Shown: positions 15,031 to 23,155, numbered from the stretch's first letter. The stretch is DNA of 44,315 nucleotides from Sulfurimicrobium sp964384915 (GCA_964384915.1 CAYLMA010000031.1:1-44315), one strand, 5' to 3'. Notes: generated from the sequence alone by a model not told the origin. Program-made: numbers and translations.

Positions 15031-16257
15031 CTATGCCGCCACACCCTTGAACGGCAGCACCTTGGCCCCTGCTGCCACCGCCTCCAGGTATTCCGACCAG
15101 CTTTGCATCATCGCCTGGCGCTCCTTGATGTACTCGGCGCGGTTGTACGCGCCTCTTATTTCGTTGCGCTCACAATGCGCAAGCTGACGCTCGATCACGT
15201 CAGGACGAAAGCCCATTTCATTCAGCGCCGTACTCGCCACAGCCCGGAAGCCATGGCCGGTCATCTTGCCCTTGTAGCCCAGGCGATACAGGGCAAACAG
15301 CATCGTGTTGTTGCTGATCGGCTTGTCTCGGTTCCTGCCAGGGAATACGAAGCGACTGCCACCACCAATTAATTTCAACTCTTCCAAGATGGCGAGCGAT
15401 TGAGCAGACAGCGGAACGACATGCTCTGTCTTCATCTTCATGCGCTCGGCTGGGATGATCCACAGCGCGGCCTCAAGATCGAATTCAGTCCACTCCGCGC
15501 CGATCAACTCATTCGTGCGCACGAAGGTATGCGCCAGCAATTGCAGGGCCAATTGTGTTTGACGATCACCGCTGTAGTTGTCGATTGCCCGGAGCAGTTC
15601 GGGCAACTCTTCCGGCTTCACTGCGGCCTGGTGTCGCTTCTTGTGTGGGGTCAATGCGCCGCGAAGGTCGGCGGAAATATCGCGCTTGCACCGCCCGGTA
15701 GCGATACCATAGCGGAATACCTGCCCGCATACCGCGAGAACACGGTGAGCCAGGTCATATGATCCGCGCTCTTCAATCTTGCGTACCGTGGCGAGAAGGT
15801 CAGGAGCTTCAATTTCCGCGATATGGCGTTTTCCCAGATCCGGGAAGATATTGACCTCCAGCCGACGCTTCACGTCTGCCGCATGGTGCGGAACCCAGAT
15901 ATGTGTGCGCATCCCAAACCACTCGCGTGCCACCGCTTCAAGGGAATTTTCGGCGCTGGTCATACTGGCGGCCTTCAAGGCCTTCTTGCTCATTTCCTCA
16001 GATGGATCAGTGCCGGCCTTCAAGAAGTCCTTGGCTCTGTCCCTTTCCTTTCTGGCATCAGCCAGGGACATTTTGGGATAGACGCCAAGGGCAAGGCGCC
16101 TCTCCTTGCCGGCGAAACGATATTTCAGGCGCCAATACTTGGAACCGTTGGGCATGACTTCAAGGTACATGCCGCCGCCGTCTGCGAGCTTGTAGGGTTT
16201 CTCTGCTGGGTTGGCGTTGCTTGCCGATAAAGCGGTGAGTGGCATTTTCGGGGGCAT
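15031..16257 (-). CDS. int: P4-type tyrosine recombinase (phage integrase)
   Basis: A 408-residue integrase with the P4/DUF4102 arm-binding N-terminal domain (KLADGGGMYLEVMPNGSKYWRLKYR), a SAM-like core-binding domain and a catalytic domain. All catalytic residues can be placed: R247 (RTNEL), H335 and R338 (HGFR), H361 (AHCE) and the nucleophile Y371 (GAYNRAEY). It should integrate and excise the element at the neighbouring tRNA-Ser. The start could be M1 or the ATG at 16245; neither has a strong SD. The gene points away from the tRNA gene's 3' end, the usual layout for tRNA-integrating elements. It appears intact. Confidence 0.95.
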   Translation of the reverse strand: MPPKMPLTALSASNANPAEKPYKLADGGGMYLEVMPNGSKYWRLKYRFAGKERRLALGVYPKMSLADARKERDRAKDFLKAGTDPSEEMSKKALKAASMTSAENSLEAVAREWFGMRTHIWVPHHAADVKRRLEVNIFPDLGKRHIAEIEAPDLLATVRKIEERGSYDLAHRVLAVCGQVFRYGIATGRCKRDISADLRGALTPHKKRHQAAVKPEELPELLRAIDNYSGDRQTQLALQLLAHTFVRTNELIGAEWTEFDLEAALWIIPAERMKMKTEHVVPLSAQSLAILEELKLIGGGSRFVFPGRNRDKPISNNTMLFALYRLGYKGKMTGHGFRAVASTALNEMGFRPDVIERQLAHCERNEIRGAYNRAEYIKERQAMMQSWSEYLEAVAAGAKVLPFKGVAA

Positions 16258-16344
16258 CTTTTCAAGGAGAAAAAATTATGACCCCGATTATGCCCCCTTG
16301 TTTACCCGGCTTCAATAGGCCCAATTCGGACTATTGCGGACAAC

Positions 16345-16385
16345 AAAAAGCCCGCAAACCTTGTATTTACTTGGCTTTGCGGGCT
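16345..16385 (-). terminator. Rho-independent terminator of the tRNA-Ser transcript
   Basis: A 10-bp stem (AGCCCGCAAA at 16349-16358 with its complement at 16376-16385) and a 17-base loop, followed on the minus strand by a T-rich run (16345-16349 reads CTTTTTG). It lies downstream of the tRNA 3' end and before the integrase start, so it should end tRNA transcription before it enters int. Confidence 0.6.
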
Positions 16386-16411
16386 ATTTCGAACCACTGC
16401 GAACGTTTTTT

Positions 16412-16440
16412 TGGCGGAGAGGGCGGGATTCGAACCCGCG
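16412..16440. other. Predicted attachment site core (tRNA 3' end)
   Basis: By analogy with other P4-type integrases, the recombination core lies in the 3' part of the tRNA-Ser gene (T-stem to CCA). The tRNA gene is complete, so this is the integrase-proximal junction; the other junction should carry a copy of this segment but lies outside the window. The exact core cannot be defined without it. Confidence 0.4.
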
Positions 16441-16502
16441 TTAGGATATTATCCTAAACACGCTTTCCAGGCGTGCGACTTAAACCACTCATCCACCTCT
16501 CC
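16412..16502 (-). tRNA. tRNA-Ser (anticodon GGA)
   Basis: The minus strand folds into a class II tRNA: acceptor GGAGAGG at 16502-16496 pairing with CCTCTCC, a D-arm, an anticodon stem CACGC/GCGTG with loop CTGGAAA (anticodon GGA, reading UCC/UCU), a long variable arm (TTAGGATA/TATCCTAA), a T-arm with GGTTCGAATCC, then discriminator G and encoded CCA at 16414-16412. The long variable arm is diagnostic of serine. It serves as the integration target of the element. Confidence 0.95.
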
Positions 16503-16517
16503 TGATGGAAGGCGGCA

Positions 16518-16546
16518 ATTATAGGGGCGAACAAGATTTTCGTCCA
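16518..16546 (-). promoter_or_regulatory. Promoter of tRNA-Ser
   Basis: On the minus strand: -35 TGGACG (16546-16541), a 17-base spacer and a perfect -10 TATAAT (16523-16518). Directly after it comes a GC-rich discriminator (TGCCGCC), typical of stable-RNA promoters under stringent control. The tRNA 5' end is about 16 bases from the -10. Confidence 0.6.
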
Positions 16547-16564
16547 GCATTAACGCGCTGACCT

Positions 16565-16831
16565 TTACTGCCCTTGATCCCAGGGCTGCAATTCATATCG
16601 TGGCGGCTGGCCGATGTAAAACAGCACCACGCCGCAACTGGCGAGAAAAAAGACGGTGGCGAGCAGGCTGGCCGTCACCGGGTCGGCGGCGCCGCGTTGC
16701 GGGTAGACGAAGGCCAGCACCACGATCGTTGCAATGGAACCGACAAAAGACAGCACGGAAAATCCAAATGCTATTTTTTTACCCAGGCTTCTCTTCACTT
16801 TGCCACCCCCAATTGGTTTTCCGTTCGTCAT
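16565..16831 (-). CDS. Small membrane protein, unknown function
   Basis: An 88-residue protein with two hydrophobic segments: IAFGFSVLSFVGSIATIVVLAFV (about 20-42) and VTASLLATVFFLASCGVVLFYI (about 52-73), a basic N-terminus (KVKRSLGKK) and a short polar tail. It is probably an inner membrane protein. It follows the class II cytochrome c gene (16889-17347) by 57 bases and may be the last gene of that unit. No family recognised. Confidence 0.55.
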   Translation of the reverse strand: MTNGKPIGGGKVKRSLGKKIAFGFSVLSFVGSIATIVVLAFVYPQRGAADPVTASLLATVFFLASCGVVLFYIGQPPRYELQPWDQGQ

Positions 16832-16888
16832 TCACACGCCTCGACTGCTTAAGAACTTTTCCGATGCCGGCAAGAATAGCGTGTTTCC

Positions 16889-17347
16889 CTACTGGATGCC
16901 GTAGAAATGTTTCACGAAAGGCTTGCGGAATTCCTGGTGGCAATTGTAACAAGTGATCTGCAGCGCCTGGAAAGCGTTGATCACGGCCTTTCCGTCCTTG
17001 TTATGAGCAGCATGCGCCAGCACGTGCGCGGCATCGTGGGTTTCACCGTCATAGGCCTTGAATTTGCCCATATTGCTTCCCATGAAGCCGATGATGCGCG
17101 TTTTCTCCGAAATCGGCGGTTGGGGATGTTCGCCGATCAAGGGGGCCATTTTCTCGACCACGGCCCAGTCTTCGCGGGAAATGCCGTCGGTGATGGCCTG
17201 CATGTGTTTGCCCAGGTCTTTCATGACTTTCTGCAGCACCAGGGGTTCGGCTGCAGGCTTGCCGTTTTCTGCAAGGACACGGTAGCTTGCCGTGCAGAGG
17301 ACGAGAGCGGCAATGAGGGTTGATACGGTAACAGAGGCTATTTTCAT
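16889..17347 (-). CDS. Class II c-type cytochrome (cytochrome c'-like)
   Basis: A 152-residue protein with an N-terminal signal peptide (MKIASVTVSTLIAALVLCTASYRVLA) and a single haem-binding CYNCH motif at residues 133-137, near the C-terminus as in cytochrome c'. The rest is a helical bundle with KDLGKHMQAITDGISREDW and HDAAHVLAHAAHNKDG. It would be a periplasmic electron carrier or a ligand-binding cytochrome (NO, CO). Its start lies 33 bases after the ABC exporter ATPase gene, in the same direction, so co-transcription with the exporter is possible though functionally unexplained. Confidence 0.75.
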   Translation of the reverse strand: MKIASVTVSTLIAALVLCTASYRVLAENGKPAAEPLVLQKVMKDLGKHMQAITDGISREDWAVVEKMAPLIGEHPQPPISEKTRIIGFMGSNMGKFKAYDGETHDAAHVLAHAAHNKDGKAVINAFQALQITCYNCHQEFRKPFVKHFYGIQ

Positions 17348-17380
17348 GGTTTGGATTCTCCCGTTAATTAAAGATGAAAG

Positions 17381-18100
17381 TCATTCGAATGCCCGCCCTT
17401 CTCCAGCCTCTTCATGCGTCTGGCCGTCGCGGATATGGTAAATGCGCCTGAAGGTCGGAATGATCTTCTCGTCGTGCGTAACGACGATGATGGCGGTATG
17501 GTACTGCTGTGCCATCCTGTTGAGGATGCGGATCACGGCCAGCGCCCGTTCGCTGTCGAGCGGCGCGGTGGGTTCGTCGGCAAGGATGACCGGGGGCCGG
17601 TTGACCAGGGCGCGGGCGATGGCGACGCGCTGCTGCTCGCCCCCGGAAAGTTGCGAAGGCATGGCACGGGCACGATGCCCCACGTCCAGCGCTTCGAGCA
17701 GTTCAAGCGCGCGCTGGCGCGATTCTGCATTGGGGCGCCCGGCCAGCATGGGCAGCAAGGCGATGTTGTCGGTCACGTCGAGAAAGGGGATCAGGTACGG
17801 CGCCTGGAACACGAAGCCGATCTTGTCGCGGCGCAAAGCGCGCAAATCACCGATCTTCCAGCCTTCCTGGTAAATCACTTCGCTGCCCAGCGTCATGCGC
17901 CCGGCACTAGGCTCTATCACCGCCCCAAGGCATTTGAGCAGGGTGGTCTTGCCCGAACCGGAGGGCCCCACCAGCCCGACCACTTCGCCGGGCGCGACCT
18001 GCATATCCACGCCCCTGAGCGCATCGACAGCGGTATCGCCCGTGCCGTAGCGCTTGCGCAAGCCCTCGATATGGATGCCGTAGCCTTGCTGGTCAGCCAC
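17381..18100 (-). CDS. ABC transporter ATP-binding protein (LolD/MacB/DevA type)
   Basis: A 239-residue ATPase with Walker A (GPSGSGKTT, about 42-50), signature LSGGEQQRVAIARAL, Walker B (VILADEPT) and H-loop (VVTHD). It overlaps the upstream permease gene by eight bases. With that FtsX-type permease and the HlyD-like adaptor it forms a tripartite exporter of the DevBCA/MacAB class that drives export of a hydrophobic or peptide substrate across the envelope through an outer membrane channel; no outer membrane gene is adjacent. Confidence 0.9.
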   Translation of the reverse strand: MADQQGYGIHIEGLRKRYGTGDTAVDALRGVDMQVAPGEVVGLVGPSGSGKTTLLKCLGAVIEPSAGRMTLGSEVIYQEGWKIGDLRALRRDKIGFVFQAPYLIPFLDVTDNIALLPMLAGRPNAESRQRALELLEALDVGHRARAMPSQLSGGEQQRVAIARALVNRPPVILADEPTAPLDSERALAVIRILNRMAQQYHTAIIVVTHDEKIIPTFRRIYHIRDGQTHEEAGEGRAFE

Positions 18101-19286
18101 CGATCGCCTCCGCAGGATCGACCTTGAGCGCCGCGCGAATCGCCAGCACGCTGGCCAGCGCGCAGATGATCATCACCGCGACGAAACCGCGCGCCGCATC
18201 GCCCGGTTCGAGCAACACATATTTGGGAAACAGCGGCGCCCAGAAAGTGGCCGCCGTCTTGCCCACCACGAAACCGATCACGCCCAGCCCCAGCGCCTGT
18301 TGCAGGATCATGCCGGCAATGGTGCGGTTACGCGTACCGATCAGTTTCAGCACCGCGATTTCGCGGATCTTACCCAAGGTCAGGGTGTAAATAATGAAAG
18401 CCACGATGGCCGCGCTGACAACGGCGAGAATGACCAGGAACATGCCGATCTGCTTGGCCGAGGTGGCAATGAGCTTGGCCACCAGGATTTCCTCCATCTG
18501 GGCGCGCGTATAGACCTGCAGGTGCTTCCAGCGGCGGATGGGTTCAGCCACTTCCTCTGCCGCATAGCCCGGCTTGGTCTGCACCAGCACAGCATTCACG
18601 AAGGCATTGCCGCTCTGCGATGCGATCACCGCATCCAGCAGGCCGGGTACGCCGGGGCGGTTAAATGCCGGGTTGGCTGCGGTGCGGCGGCGCTGCTGCA
18701 CGATGGCATCGTTGTCTTTCAGAAACTGGGCTTCCTGGGCGTCCTTGAGCTGAATGAACACCATCGGGTCGCCGCTCGAGGACACCATGCGCCGCGTCAG
18801 GCCCACCACCGTGTAATGGTTGCGGCGAATCTGGATGCGTTCGCCGAGCTTGAAGCCTGTCGCCATATCGGCCACGGCCTCATAGTGGCCGCGGGTGATC
18901 TGCCGCCCCGCGACAAGATAGGCCGGCTCGCCGGGCCCGGACGGAACGATGCCGACCGCCATGGCGCGGACATCGCGCTCGCCATGGCGCACCTGCATGG
19001 TGAGGTAGGTCACGTTGGCCGCGCGCGACACGCCGGGCATGCCGAGAACGCCGCGATAGACATCGTCGTAAAGGCTCGACGGCTCGGCATAGGGACCGAG
19101 GGTGTCCTTCTGCACCACCCACAGATCCGCGCCGCTGTTATTGAGCAACACCTTGGCGTCGTCCACCATGCCGCGATACACCCCGGCCATGGTGAGCGTC
19201 ACGCCAATCAGCAGGCCCAGCCCGACGCCGGTAAACACAAACTTGCCCCAGGCGTGAAGAATATCGCGCCCTGCCAGGCTGATCAT
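18093..19286 (-). CDS. ABC transporter permease, FtsX/DevC family
   Basis: A 397-residue permease with an N-terminal membrane segment (FTGVGLGLLIGVTLTMAGVY, about 17-36), a large periplasmic domain (about 40-275) and three C-terminal membrane segments (IGMFLVILAVVSAAIVAFIIYTL, then IAGMILQQALGLGVIGFVVG and RGFVAVMIICALASVLAI), the MacB/FtsX layout. The ending DPAEAIGG is typical of the family. It overlaps its neighbours by 4 bases (adaptor) and 8 bases (ATPase), so the three proteins are translated together. Confidence 0.9.
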   Translation of the reverse strand: MISLAGRDILHAWGKFVFTGVGLGLLIGVTLTMAGVYRGMVDDAKVLLNNSGADLWVVQKDTLGPYAEPSSLYDDVYRGVLGMPGVSRAANVTYLTMQVRHGERDVRAMAVGIVPSGPGEPAYLVAGRQITRGHYEAVADMATGFKLGERIQIRRNHYTVVGLTRRMVSSSGDPMVFIQLKDAQEAQFLKDNDAIVQQRRRTAANPAFNRPGVPGLLDAVIASQSGNAFVNAVLVQTKPGYAAEEVAEPIRRWKHLQVYTRAQMEEILVAKLIATSAKQIGMFLVILAVVSAAIVAFIIYTLTLGKIREIAVLKLIGTRNRTIAGMILQQALGLGVIGFVVGKTAATFWAPLFPKYVLLEPGDAARGFVAVMIICALASVLAIRAALKVDPAEAIGG

Positions 19287-20470
19287 GGGGCCACCAGGTG
19301 ATCGACAACCTTGATGCGGCTGTTCGCATTGATTTCGCGCTGGCTATAGACCACTACGCGGTCACCCGCCTTGAGCCCCTGCAAAATCTGCACTCGGCCA
19401 TCGAGATCCGAGGCGCCCGTCTTTACCGGCGTGAAATTGAGCCCATCGTTTTCGACCAGCCACACGCCGGTATTTCCATCCCGGCGCTTGAGCGCGGCAT
19501 TCGGCACCACCAGCGCCAGAGGCAAGGCGGGCTGGGCCACCGTGACTTCCGCCAGTTCGCCAATAGGGGGCAGGGTTTCAGGGACGCGCTCGAACACCAC
19601 CTTGGCCAGAGCCTCCTCGGTGACGGCATCCGCGCGCGGTTCCACGCGCTCTACCCGGCCCGCCAGCTTGTGCCGGGGCTGCGAACGCAGCTCAATCGAG
19701 GCGGGCAGATCAGTGCGCAGGCCGGATGCGCGCAACTGGTCGAAACGCACATTCACCCACAGGCTGGCAGGATCAATCACTTCAACCACCGCCTGACCCG
19801 CCACCACGGCCGTACCGGCTTCGGCGTTCCTCGCCACCACCAGTCCGCCCACCGGCGCGACCAGGCGCAGATTGGCGCGTTGCCGGGCCAGGCCATCCCG
19901 GTCCGCGCGGATGCGCGCAATGTCCTGCCTGGCCGCTTCATGGTTGGCGCTGGCGGAAGCGAAGGCGGCGGCGGCGACATGGCCTTCCTGGCGCTTGGCC
20001 TCGACCCCCTCCTCGCTGACAAAGCGCGTCTGCAGCAACTTCTCGTAGCGGCGCACTTGCGCCTCGGCATAGGCCTTGCGCGCCGCCGTGTCGCGCATCT
20101 GCGCTTCAGCCGCAAGCACCGATGCCTGGACCCGACCGAGCGCTGCTTGCTGCGAGTTGACGCGATCATCCATATCCACCGGGTCCATTTCAGCCACAAT
20201 CTGTCCAGCCTGAACCCGGTCGCCGACCTGCACGCTGACCTGCTTGAGCCGCCCGGCGGCCGTCGGGCCAATCAGATAAGCGTAGCGCGCCTCGACCATT
20301 CCGACACCGAACAGGGCCGGCGTAATGGATTCCTGCTTTACGCTCAGCACCGTAACGGGAATAGGCGCCAACGGCCCCGAGCGCAGGGCGACATAGCCGA
20401 ACAAGGCCAGCAATAGAACAATGAAGGCCGCCAGGGAAAGCTGGCGCGGGTTGGCGAAAAGTAATTTCAT
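19283..20470 (-). CDS. Periplasmic adaptor (HlyD/DevB family)
   Basis: A 395-residue membrane fusion protein with an N-terminal anchor (LSLAAFIVLLLALFGYVAL, about 11-29), a lipoyl half-motif (GPTAAGRLKQVSVQVGDRVQAGQ), a long helical hairpin (about 100-195) and a second lipoyl half (LRLVAPVGGLVVARNAEAG), then beta-barrel and membrane-proximal domains. It bridges the permease to an outer membrane channel. Its start overlaps the tetR stop by four bases, so regulator and exporter are one unit. Confidence 0.9.
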   Translation of the reverse strand: MKLLFANPRQLSLAAFIVLLLALFGYVALRSGPLAPIPVTVLSVKQESITPALFGVGMVEARYAYLIGPTAAGRLKQVSVQVGDRVQAGQIVAEMDPVDMDDRVNSQQAALGRVQASVLAAEAQMRDTAARKAYAEAQVRRYEKLLQTRFVSEEGVEAKRQEGHVAAAAFASASANHEAARQDIARIRADRDGLARQRANLRLVAPVGGLVVARNAEAGTAVVAGQAVVEVIDPASLWVNVRFDQLRASGLRTDLPASIELRSQPRHKLAGRVERVEPRADAVTEEALAKVVFERVPETLPPIGELAEVTVAQPALPLALVVPNAALKRRDGNTGVWLVENDGLNFTPVKTGASDLDGRVQILQGLKAGDRVVVYSQREINANSRIKVVDHLVAP

Positions 20471-21075
20471 CGCGCACGCTCGATGCCGCGGCGATAGATG
20501 GCGAAAACATCCGGCGCATCCACCAGCATGCGCCGGTGATCACCCGCCAGCAACGATTGCATGACCAAACCCTGGATGGTGCCAACGAACAGGGTGGCCG
20601 CAGCGCCCACATTCACCTCTGCATCAAGTTCGCCGCTTGCCTTGCCGGCTTCGAGCAATCCCGCCAGACGCTCGCTATAACGCCTGATCATGGCGCGCGC
20701 CATGCGCTTGGGCACGGAGTCCAGAGGGCGCTGCAACTCGCCGAACAACATGCGTGGCACTCCCGGATGGGCGGCCACGAACTCGATATGCGTCATGAAT
20801 ACGGATTCCAGCGCTTTTAGCGGGCTGGCGGCCGATTCAGCGGCGTGATCCACGCGCGCCATCAGGCGCTCGGCCACCCACTCCATTACCGCCTGCCAGA
20901 TCGCATCCTTGCTGGGGAAATGGCGAAACAGCGCCCCCTGGGTCAGGTTCATTTTCCTGGCAATGGCTGCGGTGGTGATATCGCTGGGGTTCTGCTCCGC
21001 GGCGAGCGCCACAACCGTTTCGACTGTGACGATTCGGCGTTCATCGGCGGGAAGGTGCTTCGAGGGGATTTGCAT
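20467..21075 (-). CDS. TetR-family repressor of the exporter operon
   Basis: A 202-residue protein. The ATG at 21075 is chosen over a TTG one codon earlier. The N-terminal helix-turn-helix is ITTAAIARKMNLTQGALFRHFPSKDAIWQAV (about 33-63), followed by a ligand-binding all-helical domain. It is first in the operon, four bases overlapping the adaptor gene. A perfect 24-bp palindrome 10 bases upstream is the likely binding site, so it should autoregulate and respond to the exported compound. Confidence 0.85.
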   Translation of the reverse strand: MQIPSKHLPADERRIVTVETVVALAAEQNPSDITTAAIARKMNLTQGALFRHFPSKDAIWQAVMEWVAERLMARVDHAAESAASPLKALESVFMTHIEFVAAHPGVPRMLFGELQRPLDSVPKRMARAMIRRYSERLAGLLEAGKASGELDAEVNVGAAATLFVGTIQGLVMQSLLAGDHRRMLVDAPDVFAIYRRGIERAR

Positions 21076-21085
21076 CAAAATTCCG

Positions 21086-21109
21086 AAGATAGTAATCGAT
21101 TACTATCTT
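21086..21109. promoter_or_regulatory. 24-bp perfect palindrome, likely TetR operator
   Basis: The half site is AAGATAGTAATC followed by its exact complement, centred between 21097 and 21098, 10 bases upstream of the tetR start. A perfect inverted repeat of this length just before a tetR gene is the standard sign of an autoregulatory operator. The next gene upstream (EAL-HDOD) points the same way and ends at 21191. Confidence 0.75.
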
Positions 21110-21190
21110 ATTGAAACAAAAAGCGCGCGTCAAATCTCTTTCATCCCGGATGGGCATTTGGATGCAAGATCGTGGCAAGACAAGATACGT

Positions 21191-22639
21191 TCATTTCTCC
21201 ACTTCATCCGCCCACACCAGCGCATCCACATGAGCAGCATTGACCCTGGCGGCATCCAGGCCACACAGCGAAGCCAGCACCTCGATCGGCTCCTGCTCGA
21301 ATTCTTCGCAGGCAATGGCCAGATCAAGAAAAGGCGCATACACGCCTTCCCCTTTCAACAAGGCCAGGGATACCTGCTGCGGAAGCTGAAAATTCTCCAG
21401 CGCTTCTTCCATGGGGATATTAAGCAGCGCATCCAGCAGCGAAAGAATGCCTACCAGGAACAGGCCGTCCTGCTCTGCGCCAGAGGTCTTTTCCCTACCC
21501 AGCAATTCCACCATACGTGCTCGCACCAGCGCATTTTTCAGCAGCACCTGGCTGCGGGGATCGGGTTTTTCGCTGGTAAACAGCAGCAAGGTCAGCCAGC
21601 GGTAGAGCTGGTCATAGCCCAAAAGCGTCATGGCATGCGCAATGGAACGAATTTCCTGCCGCAGGCCGTTCACGGGCGAATTGATGTAGCGCAGGATTTT
21701 GAAGGTAATGGCCGCGTCTCGCTTGACGCTCGCCTCGAGCTCCTTGATCTCGGCGTGGCTGCGCACCAGATTGAGCAATTCGATCACCTTGAGACGATGG
21801 TTATCCAGGCGATGAGACGTTGTGAGCTTGGGCTTGGTGAAGTAATAGCCTTCGAAGTAATTGAAAGACAGCTTGCGGCAAGCATCAAGATGCTCTTCCG
21901 AGTTCACTCCCACGGCAATCAGGGGGCGCACGGCCACCTTCAGGATCTCGACGACCTCCCTGCCCAGCTCCAGCGCATCGGTTTGGGAAATATCAAAGCG
22001 CACATAATCAGCAATCTGGCACCAGGGCAAATACTCGGGGCAATTGCGTGGATTGTCCACGGCAAACCTGAAGCCGCGCTCCTTCAACTGGCGGCAACGC
22101 TGCAGAATCTGCTCGGCAGATTCCTCCTGCGGCTGGAGGACAAGCACCATATTTTTTCCAGGTAAGCGCTCAAGCAGAGGATGGTCGAGAATGACGGGGG
22201 AAACATTAAGGAACGCCATCTTGCCCTGCAGCAGGCGCTCGGCGCCCAGGTCCAGGATGCTTTTGATCAGCATCTGGTCATGCATCAAAAGCACCGTGTC
22301 ATCCGGCTTCTTATCCGCAAGTGAATGCCTGTTGCGCAGCGCCAGTTCATAGCCGATCAGGTGTTCGGCACGATCCAGCACCGGCTCGCGGTGCAAGAAC
22401 CTCAGCCGTAGAGCCACTGCATCATTGCGCTGTCCGTTGGTTTCAATGTCGAGCAGGCTGGTTACCACATCCTGAGCGACAGCTTCGCCCGTATCCACCC
22501 GCTTGGCATCGGAGAATGAAGAGCCAGACCTGCCCTCGGGAGGCAGTTCCGGTAAAGGGTCCGGCATTACGGGCTTGACTTCGGCCTTGGCCGGCTCGGC
22601 GGGCTGCGCATTGAAGATGGATTTCAGTTTTTCAAACAT
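21191..22639 (-). CDS. EAL-HDOD signalling protein with degenerate EAL motif
   Basis: A 482-residue protein; the start at 22639 (MFEKLKSIFNAQ) has AAGGA upstream, while an in-frame extension to 22753 lacks support. After a Pro-rich linker (about 12-45) comes an EAL-like domain (about 70-270) in which the EAL motif reads ELA (in GYELALR), and then an HDOD domain (about 275-480). The changed motif suggests loss of c-di-GMP phosphodiesterase activity, as in many YuxH-type EAL-HDOD proteins that serve as binding or scaffold proteins in chemotaxis and motility control. It is divergent from the copper cluster. Confidence 0.85.
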   Translation of the reverse strand: MFEKLKSIFNAQPAEPAKAEVKPVMPDPLPELPPEGRSGSSFSDAKRVDTGEAVAQDVVTSLLDIETNGQRNDAVALRLRFLHREPVLDRAEHLIGYELALRNRHSLADKKPDDTVLLMHDQMLIKSILDLGAERLLQGKMAFLNVSPVILDHPLLERLPGKNMVLVLQPQEESAEQILQRCRQLKERGFRFAVDNPRNCPEYLPWCQIADYVRFDISQTDALELGREVVEILKVAVRPLIAVGVNSEEHLDACRKLSFNYFEGYYFTKPKLTTSHRLDNHRLKVIELLNLVRSHAEIKELEASVKRDAAITFKILRYINSPVNGLRQEIRSIAHAMTLLGYDQLYRWLTLLLFTSEKPDPRSQVLLKNALVRARMVELLGREKTSGAEQDGLFLVGILSLLDALLNIPMEEALENFQLPQQVSLALLKGEGVYAPFLDLAIACEEFEQEPIEVLASLCGLDAARVNAAHVDALVWADEVEK

Positions 22640-22738
22640 GATTGCAATTCCTTGTTGCCGCCTGCTGCTGTTTCCGGGCCATTGTGCCGGACGCATCGGG
22701 CATGTCAAGCAAGTGTATCCGCCTGCGTGATCTACTTG

Positions 22739-22767
22739 TTGCTTTGCAGGCACGCCACAAGTATATT
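22739..22767 (+). promoter_or_regulatory. Predicted promoter of the copper cluster
   Basis: TTGCTT (22739-22744), a 17-base spacer, TATATT (22762-22767), placing the start near 22774 and a leader of about 25 bases before the ATG at 22799. No CueR-type 19-base spacer dyad is seen, so the copper sensor that controls it cannot be told from the sequence. No regulator gene lies within the cluster. Confidence 0.45.
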
Positions 22768-22798
22768 GAGAACCATTCCGTCATGATTTATCGACTTC

Positions 22799-23155
22799 AT
22801 GAGAGTTTTTTTCACCCGACTGCTGCTTGCTTTCATGCTCGTATGGCTGCCGATGCAAGGCTATGCCAGCGAGGCCATGTCCTTTTGCCTGCACCAGCAC
22901 GAGGATGCCCCCATGCAGATGGCTGCGGGTGAACATGAAGGCTGCCATAATGGCCACGATACAACCATAGCCAAGAGCGGTGCAGTCTGCGACAACTGTT
23001 TCTCGTGCCATCTGATCGCCCAGCCCGCGTTGATCGTGGCGCCTCTCGTACTGGCCGTGGACAGCAGCAGATCGTTTCAACGCCCCTTGAACCTTACTTT
23101 CTCCCTGCTCTTCCCGGAGCAACTGCAACGCCCCCCTCTCGCGCTTTTTTCCTGA
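22799..23155 (+). CDS. DUF2946-like exported metal-associated protein
   Basis: A 118-residue protein with a signal peptide or anchor (VFFTRLLLAFMLVWLPMQGYA), then a His/Cys/Met-rich stretch (CLHQHEDAPMQMAAGEHEGCHNGHD) and a CDNCFSCH motif near 65, followed by a second hydrophobic segment (about 73-85). This resembles small proteins of the DUF2946 type found beside copper efflux genes. The Cys and His groups suggest Cu binding in the periplasm. There is no SD before the ATG, so the start is less certain. It heads the plus-strand cluster. Confidence 0.6.
   Translation: MRVFFTRLLLAFMLVWLPMQGYASEAMSFCLHQHEDAPMQMAAGEHEGCHNGHDTTIAKSGAVCDNCFSCHLIAQPALIVAPLVLAVDSSRSFQRPLNLTFSLLFPEQLQRPPLALFS

Larger units (their letters stand above)
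1..16440. mobile_element. Integrated phage-like element (prophage or satellite) at tRNA-Ser(GGA), left end outside window
   Basis: A P4-type tyrosine integrase lies directly beside the 3' end of a tRNA-Ser gene, the classic arrangement for integration into a tRNA. All genes from the integrase leftwards run on the minus strand, are short, often overlap by four bases, and include phage-associated families: AlpA, a HigB/Gp49-like toxin with its antitoxin, a replication-type helix-turn-helix protein, a giant polyvalent protein with an LPD38-like region, and DUF5681. No terminase large subunit, portal or capsid gene is recognisable, so it is either a prophage whose morphogenesis genes lie left of the window, a decayed prophage, or a satellite-like element. 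The right boundary is placed at the tRNA 3' end; the left boundary is not visible. Confidence 0.85.
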
